A stretch of 64,000 nt of DNA from Calditrichia bacterium (GTDB taxonomy: Bacteria; Calditrichota; Calditrichia; Calditrichales; J004): assembly GCA_020635035.1 (NCBI GenBank), contig JACKAO010000006.1, positions 62,001 to 126,000 on the forward strand, written 5' to 3'. Position 1 is the first letter of the stretch. Every line of letters starts with the position of its first letter. Of this stretch, positions 26,462 to 35,340 are shown piece by piece. The position numbers and the translations under genes are program-made. Under the pieces are notes generated by a model. That model did not search any database. It had not been told where the DNA came from and worked only from the letters and a program-made list of their open reading frames with translations.

Positions 26462-27634
26462 ATGTCAGTAAATATTCTAACAAAATTAGCTGCAGAAATA
26501 AACAAAGCAGAATCAAAATCTTTTTCAAAACTTGCAACAACGCATAGTGAAGCCCGCAGAAAAACTACCGAACGGGAAATTAATTTCAGGCCACCTTTTG
26601 CCCTGGATCGTGACCGTATTATGTATTCTGGAGCATTCAGAAGGTATACCGGTAAAACGCAAGTAGTCTATTTCGCATCATTGTTGGATGAACAACTTAC
26701 AAGCCGCAGCTTGCATACCATTAGTGTTGCCCAAATTGCTAAAACCATTGGTCGTTTTCTTTCTTTAAATACTGATTTAATTGATGCTATCGCGCTTGGT
26801 CATGATTTAGGACACCCACCTTTCGGACATGATGGCGAAGTCTTTCTAAGTGAAGTAAGTCAACAAGTTGGAATTGGTCATTTTCATCATAATATTCAAA
26901 GTTTACGCGCAGTAGATGTGATTGCAAAAAAAGGGACAGGTTTAAATTTAACATTTCAGACAAGAGATGGTATTGTTTCACACAATGGTGAAGTAAATGA
27001 TGAAAAATTAAGTCCCGACCGTTCAAAAACAGAAAAAGACCTGGATTCTTATATAAATAGGATGCAATCCGGTGAAAATGTTGATACTGCACCGTCAACG
27101 CTTGAAGGCTGTGTTGTGAGAATAACGGACACGATCGCTTACATTGGACAGGATATTGAAGACGCAATACGAATTGGTTTGATTAAAAGAGAAGATCTGC
27201 CGGAAGAGCCGGTTAAAGTACTTGGCAATTCGAATGGAAAAATAATCGAAACACTTGTGAATGATGTTGTATTGCAGAGTTATGAAAAAGATTATGTAGC
27301 ATTTAGTGATAAGATTGCCGAAGCCCTGTTTGAACTTAAAAAATTTAATTATGCTAAGATTTACAAAAGTCCTAAATTAAAAGTAAATCATGTTAAAATA
27401 AAACGCGGGTTTAAAATTTTGTTTGATTTATACATCGATGCTTTAAAAAAACAAGATAAAACAAACGAAATTTATCAACATTTTTTGAATACAAAAAATC
27501 CTGTTTATCTTAAGAATAATCCTGCAGAATTAATTGTCCGTGATTTTATTGCCGGTATGACAGACAGATACTTTGTACATGTCTTGACAAATCATATTTT
27601 ACCTGAAATTACCCGATTTGATGTTGAAAACTGA
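26462..27634 (+). CDS. Deoxynucleoside triphosphate triphosphohydrolase (Dgt-like HD enzyme)
   Basis: 390 residues. It hydrolyses dNTPs to deoxynucleosides and triphosphate. The HD metal site is seen in SLHTISVAQIAK, then ALGHDLGHPPFGHDGE with His114-Asp115, and later VVRITDTIAYIGQDIEDA with the fourth ligand. The front part has RDRIMYSGAFRRYTGKTQV, which matches the type 2-like dGTPase group. It sits between a lipid kinase and an M20 hydrolase; a joint role is not evident. Confidence 0.87.
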   Translation: MSVNILTKLAAEINKAESKSFSKLATTHSEARRKTTEREINFRPPFALDRDRIMYSGAFRRYTGKTQVVYFASLLDEQLTSRSLHTISVAQIAKTIGRFLSLNTDLIDAIALGHDLGHPPFGHDGEVFLSEVSQQVGIGHFHHNIQSLRAVDVIAKKGTGLNLTFQTRDGIVSHNGEVNDEKLSPDRSKTEKDLDSYINRMQSGENVDTAPSTLEGCVVRITDTIAYIGQDIEDAIRIGLIKREDLPEEPVKVLGNSNGKIIETLVNDVVLQSYEKDYVAFSDKIAEALFELKKFNYAKIYKSPKLKVNHVKIKRGFKILFDLYIDALKKQDKTNEIYQHFLNTKNPVYLKNNPAELIVRDFIAGMTDRYFVHVLTNHILPEITRFDVEN

Positions 27635-27651
27635 TAACCCGGAAAGTAAAA

Positions 27652-28896
27652 ATGCCACAGACTTCTTTTAAGAAAATAAGTCAAGCTATCGACAGTCAAA
27701 CATCAGAAGCAATTCAGTTGATGAAAAATCTGGTTTCTATTAAAGCATTAGGTCCTAAAAATTATGGAAATGGTGAAATAGAAAAAGCCGAGTTTTTACA
27801 ATCTTATCTTTCAACAATTGGTTTCAGTGGGATACAGGAATTTCCTGCGGCTGATCCGGATGTTAAAGGAGGAATTCGTCCAAACATAATTGCACGCATT
27901 CCTGGTAAAAATAAAAATAAGACAATATGGATTATGAGTCATTTGGACGTTGTTCCTGAAGGAGAACTTTCGAAATGGGACAGCAATCCATTTGAAGCAG
28001 TTGTAAGAGACGGTAAAATATTTGGACGGGGCACTGAAGACAATAACCAGGGTTTGGTCAGTTCGCTTATAATGGCAAAAGTTTTTCTTGATGAAAAAAT
28101 TACTCCTGAGTATAATTTAGCTCTTTTATTTGTTTCTGATGAGGAAACGGGCAGTACATTTGGATTAGATTTTCTTGTCAAAAATCATCGGGAGCTATTT
28201 AAAGATGACGATTTATATATTGTACCCGATGCAGGTGAAGCGGATGGCGGTATGATTGAAGTTGCCGAAAAGTCAATTTTGTGGCTTAAGTTTAAAACAA
28301 CAGGTGTTCAGGTACACGCAAGTTTACCCGGAAAGGGAATTAATGCTTTTAAGGCAGCTTCACATTTAGTTGTAGCTTTAAATGGTTTGCACGAAACATT
28401 TAACGGTGTTAATGAAGTTTTTGACCCTCCAATCAGTACATTCGAGCCAACCAGGAAAGAGAAAAATGTTATAAATATTAATACAATTCCTGGTGAAGAC
28501 ATTTTTTATATGGATTGCAGGATTCTGCCAAGGTATCAATTAAAAGATGTACTAAAAAAAGTAAAAAACATATGCACGAATGTTGAGAATGAATTTAATG
28601 TAAATATTGAAATTTCGGTTGAACAGGAAGAACAAGCTGCGCCTGCAACTTCTGTGGATGCCAAAATTGTGCAGGCACTAAAAAAAGCTATTAAAGATGT
28701 TTACAATATAAATGCCCGTCCGCGCGGTATAGGTGGTGGGACAGTTGCGTCGATATTTAGAAAAGCCGGATTGGATGTTGCGGTGTGGTCAAGGATTGAT
28801 GATTTGGCACACCAGCCTAATGAATATTGCCGTATTGATAATCTAATCAATGATGCAAAAGTATTTGCACATGTATGTATGCAAACAATTGTTTAG
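27652..28896 (+). CDS. M20 family metallohydrolase (ArgE/DapE/dipeptidase type)
   Basis: 414 residues. The two-zinc site follows the family order: SHLDVVPEG (His and Asp), GRGTEDNNQG with the bridging Asp, SDEETGS with the catalytic Glu pair, then PDAGEADGG and a C-terminal H in LAHQPNEYC. It probably removes acyl groups from amino acids or cleaves short peptides in the cytoplasm; no signal peptide is seen. The substrate is open. Deacetylases of this fold complete the DgcN/DgcA D-glutamate pathway in other bacteria, and DgcN- and epimerase-like genes lie 6 kb downstream, but in a separate operon. Confidence 0.85.
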   Translation: MPQTSFKKISQAIDSQTSEAIQLMKNLVSIKALGPKNYGNGEIEKAEFLQSYLSTIGFSGIQEFPAADPDVKGGIRPNIIARIPGKNKNKTIWIMSHLDVVPEGELSKWDSNPFEAVVRDGKIFGRGTEDNNQGLVSSLIMAKVFLDEKITPEYNLALLFVSDEETGSTFGLDFLVKNHRELFKDDDLYIVPDAGEADGGMIEVAEKSILWLKFKTTGVQVHASLPGKGINAFKAASHLVVALNGLHETFNGVNEVFDPPISTFEPTRKEKNVININTIPGEDIFYMDCRILPRYQLKDVLKKVKNICTNVENEFNVNIEISVEQEEQAAPATSVDAKIVQALKKAIKDVYNINARPRGIGGGTVASIFRKAGLDVAVWSRIDDLAHQPNEYCRIDNLINDAKVFAHVCMQTIV

Positions 28897-28911
28897 CATA
28901 AATAGATGTTA

Positions 28912-28940
28912 TTGACTAGTATTTTTTATGCATGTACATT
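28912..28940 (+). promoter_or_regulatory. Sigma-70 type promoter of tRNA-Gly
   Basis: -35 TTGACT (28912-28917), a 17-base spacer and -10 TACATT (28935-28940), with the tRNA starting 12 bases further on. Confidence 0.65.
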
Positions 28941-28952
28941 TATGATATGTTA

Positions 28953-29024
<72 letters not shown>

Positions 29025-29165
29025 CTAATGCTTTTTGTTTCTCAAAGTTAGAATTTTGTATATTTTGTTTGTGTATTATTGACGATTATCACAGAATAAA
29101 ATCACTCTTGTGACTTAATTGCTGTTCAATGCCTAATTACTTCGAATTATAACCAGGGAGGAGAT

Positions 29166-29996
29166 ATGAGATTATCTCGGATAATATTTCTCACTGCATT
29201 TATTTTGTCTGCAATTAATATAAATGCGCAAATCTATCAACAAGTACCAAATGCCGGGGCAATCAACTGGCAGGATCAAATTCTAAATAGCACAGGTATA
29301 GGTGCACCTGACCCCAAAGTACCATTTGCTGCTCAAAGAGCTGGTGCAATCCGTGCTGCTAAACTTGACGCATTACGGCAATTGCTGGAAACGGTAAAAG
29401 GGATGAATCTTACATCTGAAACGACTGTTAGAAATGCTATGATTGAAAATGATGTTATTCAAACCCGTGTCGAAGGCGTGGTAAAGAATTTTAAAATGAC
29501 AGACACACGTTATCTAAGCGATGGGAGTGTTGAAGTTGATGTTGAAATTCCCCTGAGCGGTATCCTTCTTAACGAACTTTTACCACAGCAGGTTGGAGGA
29601 AAGGTTCCTGGCAGCATTAATTATAATGTTAGCCCGCAACCAAACTTTAGTAATACTATTTTTACAGGTCTGATAATTGATGCCCGCGGACTGGGTTTAC
29701 GACCGGCTATGGCACCGAAAGTACTTGATGAAAATGGCAATGAAGTTTATGGAACCGGTTATGTCAGCAGAGATTATGCTGTGCAGATAGGTGTTGTCGG
29801 CTATGAGAAAGATATGAGCCGGGCAGCTAAAGACGACCGTGTAAAAGACAATCCGGTTGTTGTCAAAGCTCTGCGTGTGGAAGGAACAAACCAGACAGAT
29901 GTTGTTATTTCCAACAATGATGCTGCAAATATCTCAGCAGCTGGCAAAAACCTTAATTTTATGGAACAATGTAAAGTAATGTTCATCTTAGACTAA
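29166..29996 (+). CDS. LPP20-like secreted protein
   Basis: 276 residues. A signal peptide with cleavage near residue 22 (NINAQIYQQ) and no lipobox Cys, so it is periplasmic or outer-membrane associated. Residues about 55-135 (QRAGAIRAAKLDALRQLLE, then a strand-rich stretch ending DGSVEVDVEIPLSG) follow the LPP20/FlgT-N pattern: a helix of repeated Ala/Arg followed by beta strands. The gene heads an envelope cluster with a TPR+SLH lipoprotein, a FlgT-like protein, CsgG and FecR. An AGGGAGGAG site lies before the ATG. Confidence 0.65.
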   Translation: MRLSRIIFLTAFILSAININAQIYQQVPNAGAINWQDQILNSTGIGAPDPKVPFAAQRAGAIRAAKLDALRQLLETVKGMNLTSETTVRNAMIENDVIQTRVEGVVKNFKMTDTRYLSDGSVEVDVEIPLSGILLNELLPQQVGGKVPGSINYNVSPQPNFSNTIFTGLIIDARGLGLRPAMAPKVLDENGNEVYGTGYVSRDYAVQIGVVGYEKDMSRAAKDDRVKDNPVVVKALRVEGTNQTDVVISNNDAANISAAGKNLNFMEQCKVMFILD

Positions 29997-30011
29997 GCGG
30001 AGAAATTGAAA

Positions 30012-31175
30012 ATGAAAGCATATTTTTACAAAATCGCTATTCTGCTTTTTACTGCTATCTTTGTTTTTCAATGTGCTGGACCCAAAGAAAGAAAAGCGGA
30101 ATCAGTTCTTGATACGCCTGAATATCATTATAACCAGGGTATTAAATTTCTGAATAATAATGACCTAACAAATGCAGAACGGGAATTTAATCTTGCTAAA
30201 AGTTTAAAAGATGATTTTGCTCCTGCTTATGAAGGTCTCGCACTTGTGGCAATTGAAAAAGGCGATCTCAAAAAAGCCGAAAAACTAATAGATGAATCTA
30301 TGAGTCGCGATGGTGACTGGACCCCGGCACAGGTTGCAAAAGGCAGATTATTACTTGCAAAAGAACAGTATGAAGATGCGGTCGAAGAATTTGAAGATGC
30401 CATTGATGATGTCAATGATTCAAAAACTGTTAAAGACAAAAAAACAGTAAAAAAAGACGCTTACTATTGGATGGGTGTTGCTTATAAAAGATGGGAAAAA
30501 TATATAGATGCACAGACATCTTTCCAGAAAATTCTTGAGATTGACAACACTGATACCAGAGCTATGGTTGCTATTAAGGAATTAGCGGAATATCAGGCGG
30601 CGGTTGCCGGTCAGTCTCCAGAGCTTCGTAAAATTGCCGCCCAAAAAGAAATTACCCGCGCGGATGTTGCTGTTTTATTTGTTACGGAGATGCCCCTGGA
30701 CAAAATTTTCAGAAAATCTTCTGCAACACAAAGCACTAAGTTTGCAGCGCCAAGCCAGGGAATTATGGGTAAACAGGAAGCAAAACCAGCCAATCCTGAT
30801 TGGTGGGCAACCGATGTAAAAGAAGATCATTGGGCGAAATCATTTATTGATAAAGCGCTGGAAAAAGGTATTATTGAAAAATATCCCGATGGAACATTCC
30901 GGCCGGATGAAAAAGTAAATCGTGCCGAATTTGCAATGCTTATTCAGCATTTCCTTGTAAAAGCATTTGATGATCGTTCTATCGAAACTAAACATTTTGG
31001 TGATACAAGCCCCTTTAGTGATGTACTTAATACTTCACCGGTATTTAATGCTATAATGGTCGTAACAACGCGTAATATTATGCCGGCCATTGTAGATGGC
31101 ACTTTTCGTCCATTACAGGTTGTTTCGGGTGCTGAATCTTTAAATGTAATTCGTAACCTGAAGGCTCAATTCTAA
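30012..31175 (+). CDS. Lipoprotein with TPR repeats and SLH domains
   Basis: 387 residues. The signal peptide ends at a lipobox (FVFQC, Cys about residue 21). Several tetratricopeptide repeats (about 30-180, for example YHYNQGIKFLNNNDLTNAER) are followed by S-layer homology-like repeats (about 265-380), with WAKSFIDKALEKGIIE and YPDGTFRPDEKVNRAEFAM as clear SLH sequence and a second, weaker repeat ending in DGTFRPLQVV. It could tether the neighbouring envelope proteins to the cell wall or to one another. ATG at 30012 is chosen for its spacing from GGAG; TTG at 30006 is too close. Confidence 0.8.
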   Translation: MKAYFYKIAILLFTAIFVFQCAGPKERKAESVLDTPEYHYNQGIKFLNNNDLTNAEREFNLAKSLKDDFAPAYEGLALVAIEKGDLKKAEKLIDESMSRDGDWTPAQVAKGRLLLAKEQYEDAVEEFEDAIDDVNDSKTVKDKKTVKKDAYYWMGVAYKRWEKYIDAQTSFQKILEIDNTDTRAMVAIKELAEYQAAVAGQSPELRKIAAQKEITRADVAVLFVTEMPLDKIFRKSSATQSTKFAAPSQGIMGKQEAKPANPDWWATDVKEDHWAKSFIDKALEKGIIEKYPDGTFRPDEKVNRAEFAMLIQHFLVKAFDDRSIETKHFGDTSPFSDVLNTSPVFNAIMVVTTRNIMPAIVDGTFRPLQVVSGAESLNVIRNLKAQF

Positions 31176-31201
31176 ATCCTTATAATTCAAAGACACTAAT
31201 T

Positions 31202-32395
31202 ATGAAAAATCTACTTTTGAAATTTTTAAGCATACTGCTGATTTCAAATTTTGTTTTTGCTCAGGATGCACAAACCGTAACTGCCACGGGTTTTGGAGCA
31301 ATTCTTGCCGGTGACATGGTAAAAGCCCGCGAAGATGCTGTTAATGACGCGCTGCGAAAAGCGGTGGAACAGGTCGTTGGTCTGATGATTGATTCACGGA
31401 CAGTAACAGAAAACTTTATGCTTCTTGAAGATAAAATATATACGAAAACAGCAGGTTATGTGCAGAGTTTTAAAGAGATATCATCCACTACGCGGCCGGA
31501 TAATTCACTTGAAGTAACTGTTGAAGCCATTGTAAAAACAGGTGATCTTAAAAATGACCTGGATGGAATTCTGACAACATTAAGACGAGAAGGTATGCCA
31601 CGTACAATGGTACTGATCAAAGAAGAAAATATCGGTCAAAACCAGTGGCATATTACATCAGATCTAAATACGGCTGAAACAGCTATCATGAACACAATGA
31701 TGGAGTTTGGTTTTCCTTTTGTGGATGCAGCAACTTCCCGAAATAATATAGAAAAAGATGCAGTGATGGCCGCTATTAATGGTGATGCAAATGCAGCAGC
31801 AGCCATTGCTAAAAGAAGCGGAGCTGAAATCCTTATTGTTGGAAATGCCAAGTCCACAGTTACCCAACTCGCTGTGATGAAATCTTCCGGGATGAAAACC
31901 TGTTCAGCGAATATGAACCTAAGGGTTATTCGGGCAGATGATGCTGTTGTTATTGCAACATCTTCTGCAAGGGGTGTTGCTGCCCATATTGATGAGCTGA
32001 CAGGTAGCAGCCAGGCTCTGGAAAAGGCATCCAAACAAGCAGCAACAGAGCTTAAAGATAAGATTATTGAGAAATTCCGTGAAAACCAGTATGCACATCG
32101 TCAGGTGCAACTACAGGTTTTAAATATCTCGAGCTTTTCGCAATTGAGCACGATTAAAAACAGCCTGCCTTACTACATTCGTGGTGTAAAAAACATTTAT
32201 CAGCGGAATTTTGAAAATGGCAGTGCTTTGTTTGATATAGAAATTTCTCAGACAGCTGAAACGGTTGCCAGTGAACTCTCTTCTAAAACTATTGAAGGAA
32301 TCAATCTTGAGATTATCGGAGTTACACAAAACAAAGTGACTGCCAGGATAGCTCAGGAGAGCCAACAGACAAGTGAAGAAGGAGGCGTAAATTGA
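31202..32395 (+). CDS. FlgT-like secreted protein
   Basis: 397 residues with a signal peptide (cleavage near residue 20, FVFAQDAQ). The N-terminal domain (about 28-115, ATGFGAILAGDMVKAREDAV, then RTVTENFML) has the helix-strand pattern of FlgT-N, a flagellar basal-body protein domain. The middle (about 125-300) has AAIAKRSGAEILIVGNAKS, close to the CsgG/FlgT-M type of fold. No flagellar genes are present in the window, so a role with the CsgG protein encoded immediately downstream is more likely. It overlaps csgG by four bases. Confidence 0.6.
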   Translation: MKNLLLKFLSILLISNFVFAQDAQTVTATGFGAILAGDMVKAREDAVNDALRKAVEQVVGLMIDSRTVTENFMLLEDKIYTKTAGYVQSFKEISSTTRPDNSLEVTVEAIVKTGDLKNDLDGILTTLRREGMPRTMVLIKEENIGQNQWHITSDLNTAETAIMNTMMEFGFPFVDAATSRNNIEKDAVMAAINGDANAAAAIAKRSGAEILIVGNAKSTVTQLAVMKSSGMKTCSANMNLRVIRADDAVVIATSSARGVAAHIDELTGSSQALEKASKQAATELKDKIIEKFRENQYAHRQVQLQVLNISSFSQLSTIKNSLPYYIRGVKNIYQRNFENGSALFDIEISQTAETVASELSSKTIEGINLEIIGVTQNKVTARIAQESQQTSEEGGVN

Positions 32396-33303
32396 AAAAC
32401 ATTACTTTATGCAAAGCGGTGCTGATCAGCCTGATTTTTGCTTCAGTTTTGTTTAGTCAGGATTTAGCCAATCTAAAAAAACGTGTAGCAGTTGTAAATT
32501 TTGAAGATGCGGCAGGATATGGCCATAATATTGGAAATGGTTTATCAGACATGCTGATTACAGCACTTGTGGAAAGCAAAAAATTTATAGTAATTGAACG
32601 CGGTGAACTGGATCAGGTTATGCAGGAACAAGGCTTAGGTATGACGGGTGCGGTAACACCGCAATCGGCAGCAAAAGTTGGTCAGCTTCTTGGAGTGGAA
32701 TTGATAATTACCGGTAGTGTGAGTGAGTTTGGCACTAAGCAGGATAAGATCGGCGGGGCTTTAAGTAACCTGAGCGGTTTTAACCTGGGTGTTTCAACAG
32801 AGTCAGCGCGCTCCGTTGTAGATATCAGGCTTGTTAATACATCTACCGGAGAAATTATTACAGCGAAAAAAGCAGAAGGCGAAGAAAGTTCAAAGAGCCT
32901 GGATAATATTGGTGTTGACGGTATCAATTTTAATAATTCTTCAACCTGGGATAAAACTATTCTTGGAAAAGCTGCCCGGCAGTCTGTTGAAAAATGTGTT
33001 GATATTATCACAGATGGCATGGCTGATATTACCTGGCAGGGCAAGGTTATTAAAGCAAATTCTGATGGTACTTTGTTTATGAAACCCGGATCTGCGGCAG
33101 GAGTAAGCAGTGGCATGACGTTTTGGGTTTACAGACCGGGAGAAGAGCTTATTGATCCTGATACAGGAATTTCCCTCGGTTCTGAAGAAATGAAAATTGG
33201 TAAAATTGAAGTAGTAAGCGATGTTGCCGGGGGAAAGGCCTGCAAAGCAATTGTAAAAAGCGGCAGCAATTTTGAAACAGGTGACCTTGTACGAATAAAA
33301 TAA
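32392..33303 (+). CDS. CsgG/HfaB family envelope protein
   Basis: 303 residues with a signal peptide (to about residue 22) and a CsgG domain: KKRVAVVNFED, then GLSDMLITALVESKKFIVIE, MTGAVTPQSAAKVGQLLGVELIITGSVSE in the usual order. CsgG forms a pore that exports curli subunits, but many relatives lack the lipid anchor and act in other envelope machines; here no lipobox Cys is present at the signal cleavage site. The start is TTG at 32392, placed six bases after GGAGG and overlapping the previous stop. No curli subunit genes (csgA, csgB, csgE, csgF) are seen. Confidence 0.75.
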   Translation: MKNITLCKAVLISLIFASVLFSQDLANLKKRVAVVNFEDAAGYGHNIGNGLSDMLITALVESKKFIVIERGELDQVMQEQGLGMTGAVTPQSAAKVGQLLGVELIITGSVSEFGTKQDKIGGALSNLSGFNLGVSTESARSVVDIRLVNTSTGEIITAKKAEGEESSKSLDNIGVDGINFNNSSTWDKTILGKAARQSVEKCVDIITDGMADITWQGKVIKANSDGTLFMKPGSAAGVSSGMTFWVYRPGEELIDPDTGISLGSEEMKIGKIEVVSDVAGGKACKAIVKSGSNFETGDLVRIK

Positions 33304-33313
33304 TGGGGACGAA

Positions 33314-34066
33314 ATGAAATTCAGAATAGTCAGTTTTGTTACAGGTCTTTTATTGATAAGTATTGCAGTAAGTGCTTATAATTTCTGGCAGGTTCCGGCA
33401 GTTGCCAAAATTACTTTTCCGTTGGGCAGCGTTATGGTGCTTCCAAAAGGCGAAAAGAAAATGCAGAAAGCCGGTTTTAATCAGGATCTTTTTCCGGGAG
33501 ACAAAGTCCGTACAGAGAAACAGGCCCGCTGCGAAATAAAATATAATGACGGAAGTATTGTACGTATAGATCAGCAAAGTATTTACACCATTGAAAAAGC
33601 GGATATTAAGAAAGATAAAAAAGAAGTTGAATCAAGCCTATCTTTGGGCCGCTTGTGGGCAAATATCAAAAAATTAGCCAGTTCATCGGATAACTGGCTG
33701 TTAAGGGGGCCATCTGCGGTTGTTGCTGTGCGTGGAACAGTATACCGAATGGATGCTATGGAAGATAAATCATCCAAAGTGTTGGTTTATGAAGGAACTG
33801 TAAACGTTGGGCCGCCTTCCTGGGCTCCTGGAAGCGGGGCACAGGGTCAGAATCAGGGCGGGCCACCACGACAGGTACAGGGTCCGACACAGGTTAAAGG
33901 GCCAAGCCAGGTGACATTAGAACAATGGGTTGAAATTGTAAAAGCGCAGCAGCAGATTGTTGTCCAACCCGATGGAAGCTTCCAGAAATCAGATTTTGAT
34001 CTGGTCGCAGACGCGCAAAGCAGCTGGGTTAAATGGAACATGGAAAGAGATAAGCTGATAAAGTAA
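33314..34066 (+). CDS. FecR-domain secreted protein
   Basis: 250 residues. A signal peptide or N-terminal membrane segment (about 5-22) is followed by a FecR domain (about 27-160): AKITFPLGSVMVL, GDKVRTEKQARCEIKYNDGS, GPSAVVAVRGTVYRM, VLVYEGTVNVG. The C-terminal part has a short Gln/Gly/Pro repeat (QVQGPTQVKGPSQV) and a helix. In signalling FecR proteins the N-terminal half meets a sigma factor, but this protein has no such part, so it is more likely a structural envelope domain. It is the last gene of the cluster and a terminator follows. Confidence 0.8.
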   Translation: MKFRIVSFVTGLLLISIAVSAYNFWQVPAVAKITFPLGSVMVLPKGEKKMQKAGFNQDLFPGDKVRTEKQARCEIKYNDGSIVRIDQQSIYTIEKADIKKDKKEVESSLSLGRLWANIKKLASSSDNWLLRGPSAVVAVRGTVYRMDAMEDKSSKVLVYEGTVNVGPPSWAPGSGAQGQNQGGPPRQVQGPTQVKGPSQVTLEQWVEIVKAQQQIVVQPDGSFQKSDFDLVADAQSSWVKWNMERDKLIK

Positions 34067-34091
34067 ATCACTACTGTACTTTGATGTTTTT

Positions 34092-34126
34092 AAAGGCTGT
34101 TCAAATTTTTGGGCAGCCTTTTTTTG
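34092..34126 (+). terminator. Rho-independent terminator after the FecR gene
   Basis: A stem AAAGGCTG / CAGCCTTT with a 14-base loop and a T run. It separates the envelope cluster from the PLP/DgcN operon. Confidence 0.8.
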
Positions 34127-34254
34127 TTTTTTGCAGATCGAATAGATTAAGTGAATAATTTTAATGTGTTAATTCGTTATGCAAAATAAGTAGCATCAAT
34201 TTTTTATATTACTGTAAATTAGATTACAACCAATCATATAATCGAAGAATAGCG

Positions 34255-35340
34255 ATGAATCAGAACTTATTTGAAGTCGATAAACTTCTTGATGGTGCTT
34301 CCGGGATAGGAACATCTATTGCCCAGGAAACACGTGAATTAAGCGAGTTTGTTAAAGATAAATCCAATGATCTGATTGACAGAGTTTCAGCTTACGAAGA
34401 TATTATCAGCCTGGAAATTGGGGACACATCACTTTCACGAGCGAGAAACATTGAACGTGAAGCAAATATGCGGCAGATTTATTTAAAATTTGAAGGGGGC
34501 AATCCCACAGGTACTCAAAAAGACCGGATTGCGTTTGCCCAATGCCTGGATGCACTGCGACGCGGTTATGAGACTGTAACCCTGGCAACATGTGGAAATT
34601 ATGGAGCAGCCATGGCTTTAGCTGCTGAACTGGCAGGATTAAAATGTATTATCTGTATTCCTGAGAGTTATCATACCAAACGTATAAATGAAATGAGTAA
34701 AATGGGTTCGGAGATTGAGCGTGTTTCCGGAAGTTATGAAGACTCTGTCGATTATTCGATTAAAATGGCCTGGGATAAGGAGTATTACGATGCGAATCCG
34801 GGTGGTGTTAATACTTCCATACAGTTGAAAGCATATGCAGAAATAGCAATGGAGATCTATGACATTCTCAGGGATGCCCCAAAGATTGTAGCCGCTCCTG
34901 TATCAAACGGAACATTGCTGGCGGGCGTGTTCAGGGGATTTGTAAGCTTGTATAAACGCGGGAAAACATCGCGTCTTCCTAAGATGATTGCTGCTTCATC
35001 TACAAATAAAAACCCGATTATTGTATCCTTTAAAAAAGGTTTGAAGAGCTGCAGGGATCTTAATCCTACAGGTATCAAAGAAACAAAAATTAATGAACCT
35101 TTGATTAACTGGCATTCATTTGATGGCGACGAAGCTTTATGGGCTTTATATGATTCTGATGGCGCGTCCAGATGGGTTAGTGATAAAAAACTAATGGATT
35201 ACTCAAAAATTTTAAAGGACCGGGAAGGACTGAATGTTTTGCCTGCATCTACTGCCGGACTCATTGGTTTGCTTGAAATGCATAAAGAAAAGCCGTTTGA
35301 AGGGGATCGTTATGTTACTATTCTTACCGGGAGAAAATAA
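34255..35340 (+). CDS. PLP-dependent threonine synthase-like enzyme (fold type II)
   Basis: 361 residues. The fold type II PLP motifs are present: LKFEGGNPTGTQKDR with the Schiff-base Lys (about residue 88), ATCGNYGAAMALAAELAG as the substrate/phosphate loop, and PVSNGTLLAGVFRG as the PLP-phosphate-binding glycine loop. It is closest in pattern to threonine synthase and related ammonia-lyases or beta-replacement enzymes. It begins an operon with dgcN, a PP-loop + creatininase fusion and a dipeptide epimerase, so it more likely makes or breaks down an unusual amino acid than supplies threonine. Its stop overlaps the next ATG (TAATG). Confidence 0.75.
   Translation: MNQNLFEVDKLLDGASGIGTSIAQETRELSEFVKDKSNDLIDRVSAYEDIISLEIGDTSLSRARNIEREANMRQIYLKFEGGNPTGTQKDRIAFAQCLDALRRGYETVTLATCGNYGAAMALAAELAGLKCIICIPESYHTKRINEMSKMGSEIERVSGSYEDSVDYSIKMAWDKEYYDANPGGVNTSIQLKAYAEIAMEIYDILRDAPKIVAAPVSNGTLLAGVFRGFVSLYKRGKTSRLPKMIAASSTNKNPIIVSFKKGLKSCRDLNPTGIKETKINEPLINWHSFDGDEALWALYDSDGASRWVSDKKLMDYSKILKDREGLNVLPASTAGLIGLLEMHKEKPFEGDRYVTILTGRK

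Noticed and set aside
29079..29102. TTGACG with TAAAAT as promoter before the LPP20-like gene
   Set aside because: The spacer is only 12 bases, too short for a sigma-70 promoter.
31636..32034. 132-codon antisense frame over the FlgT-like gene
   Set aside because: It is a shadow of a well supported gene with signal peptide and operon context.
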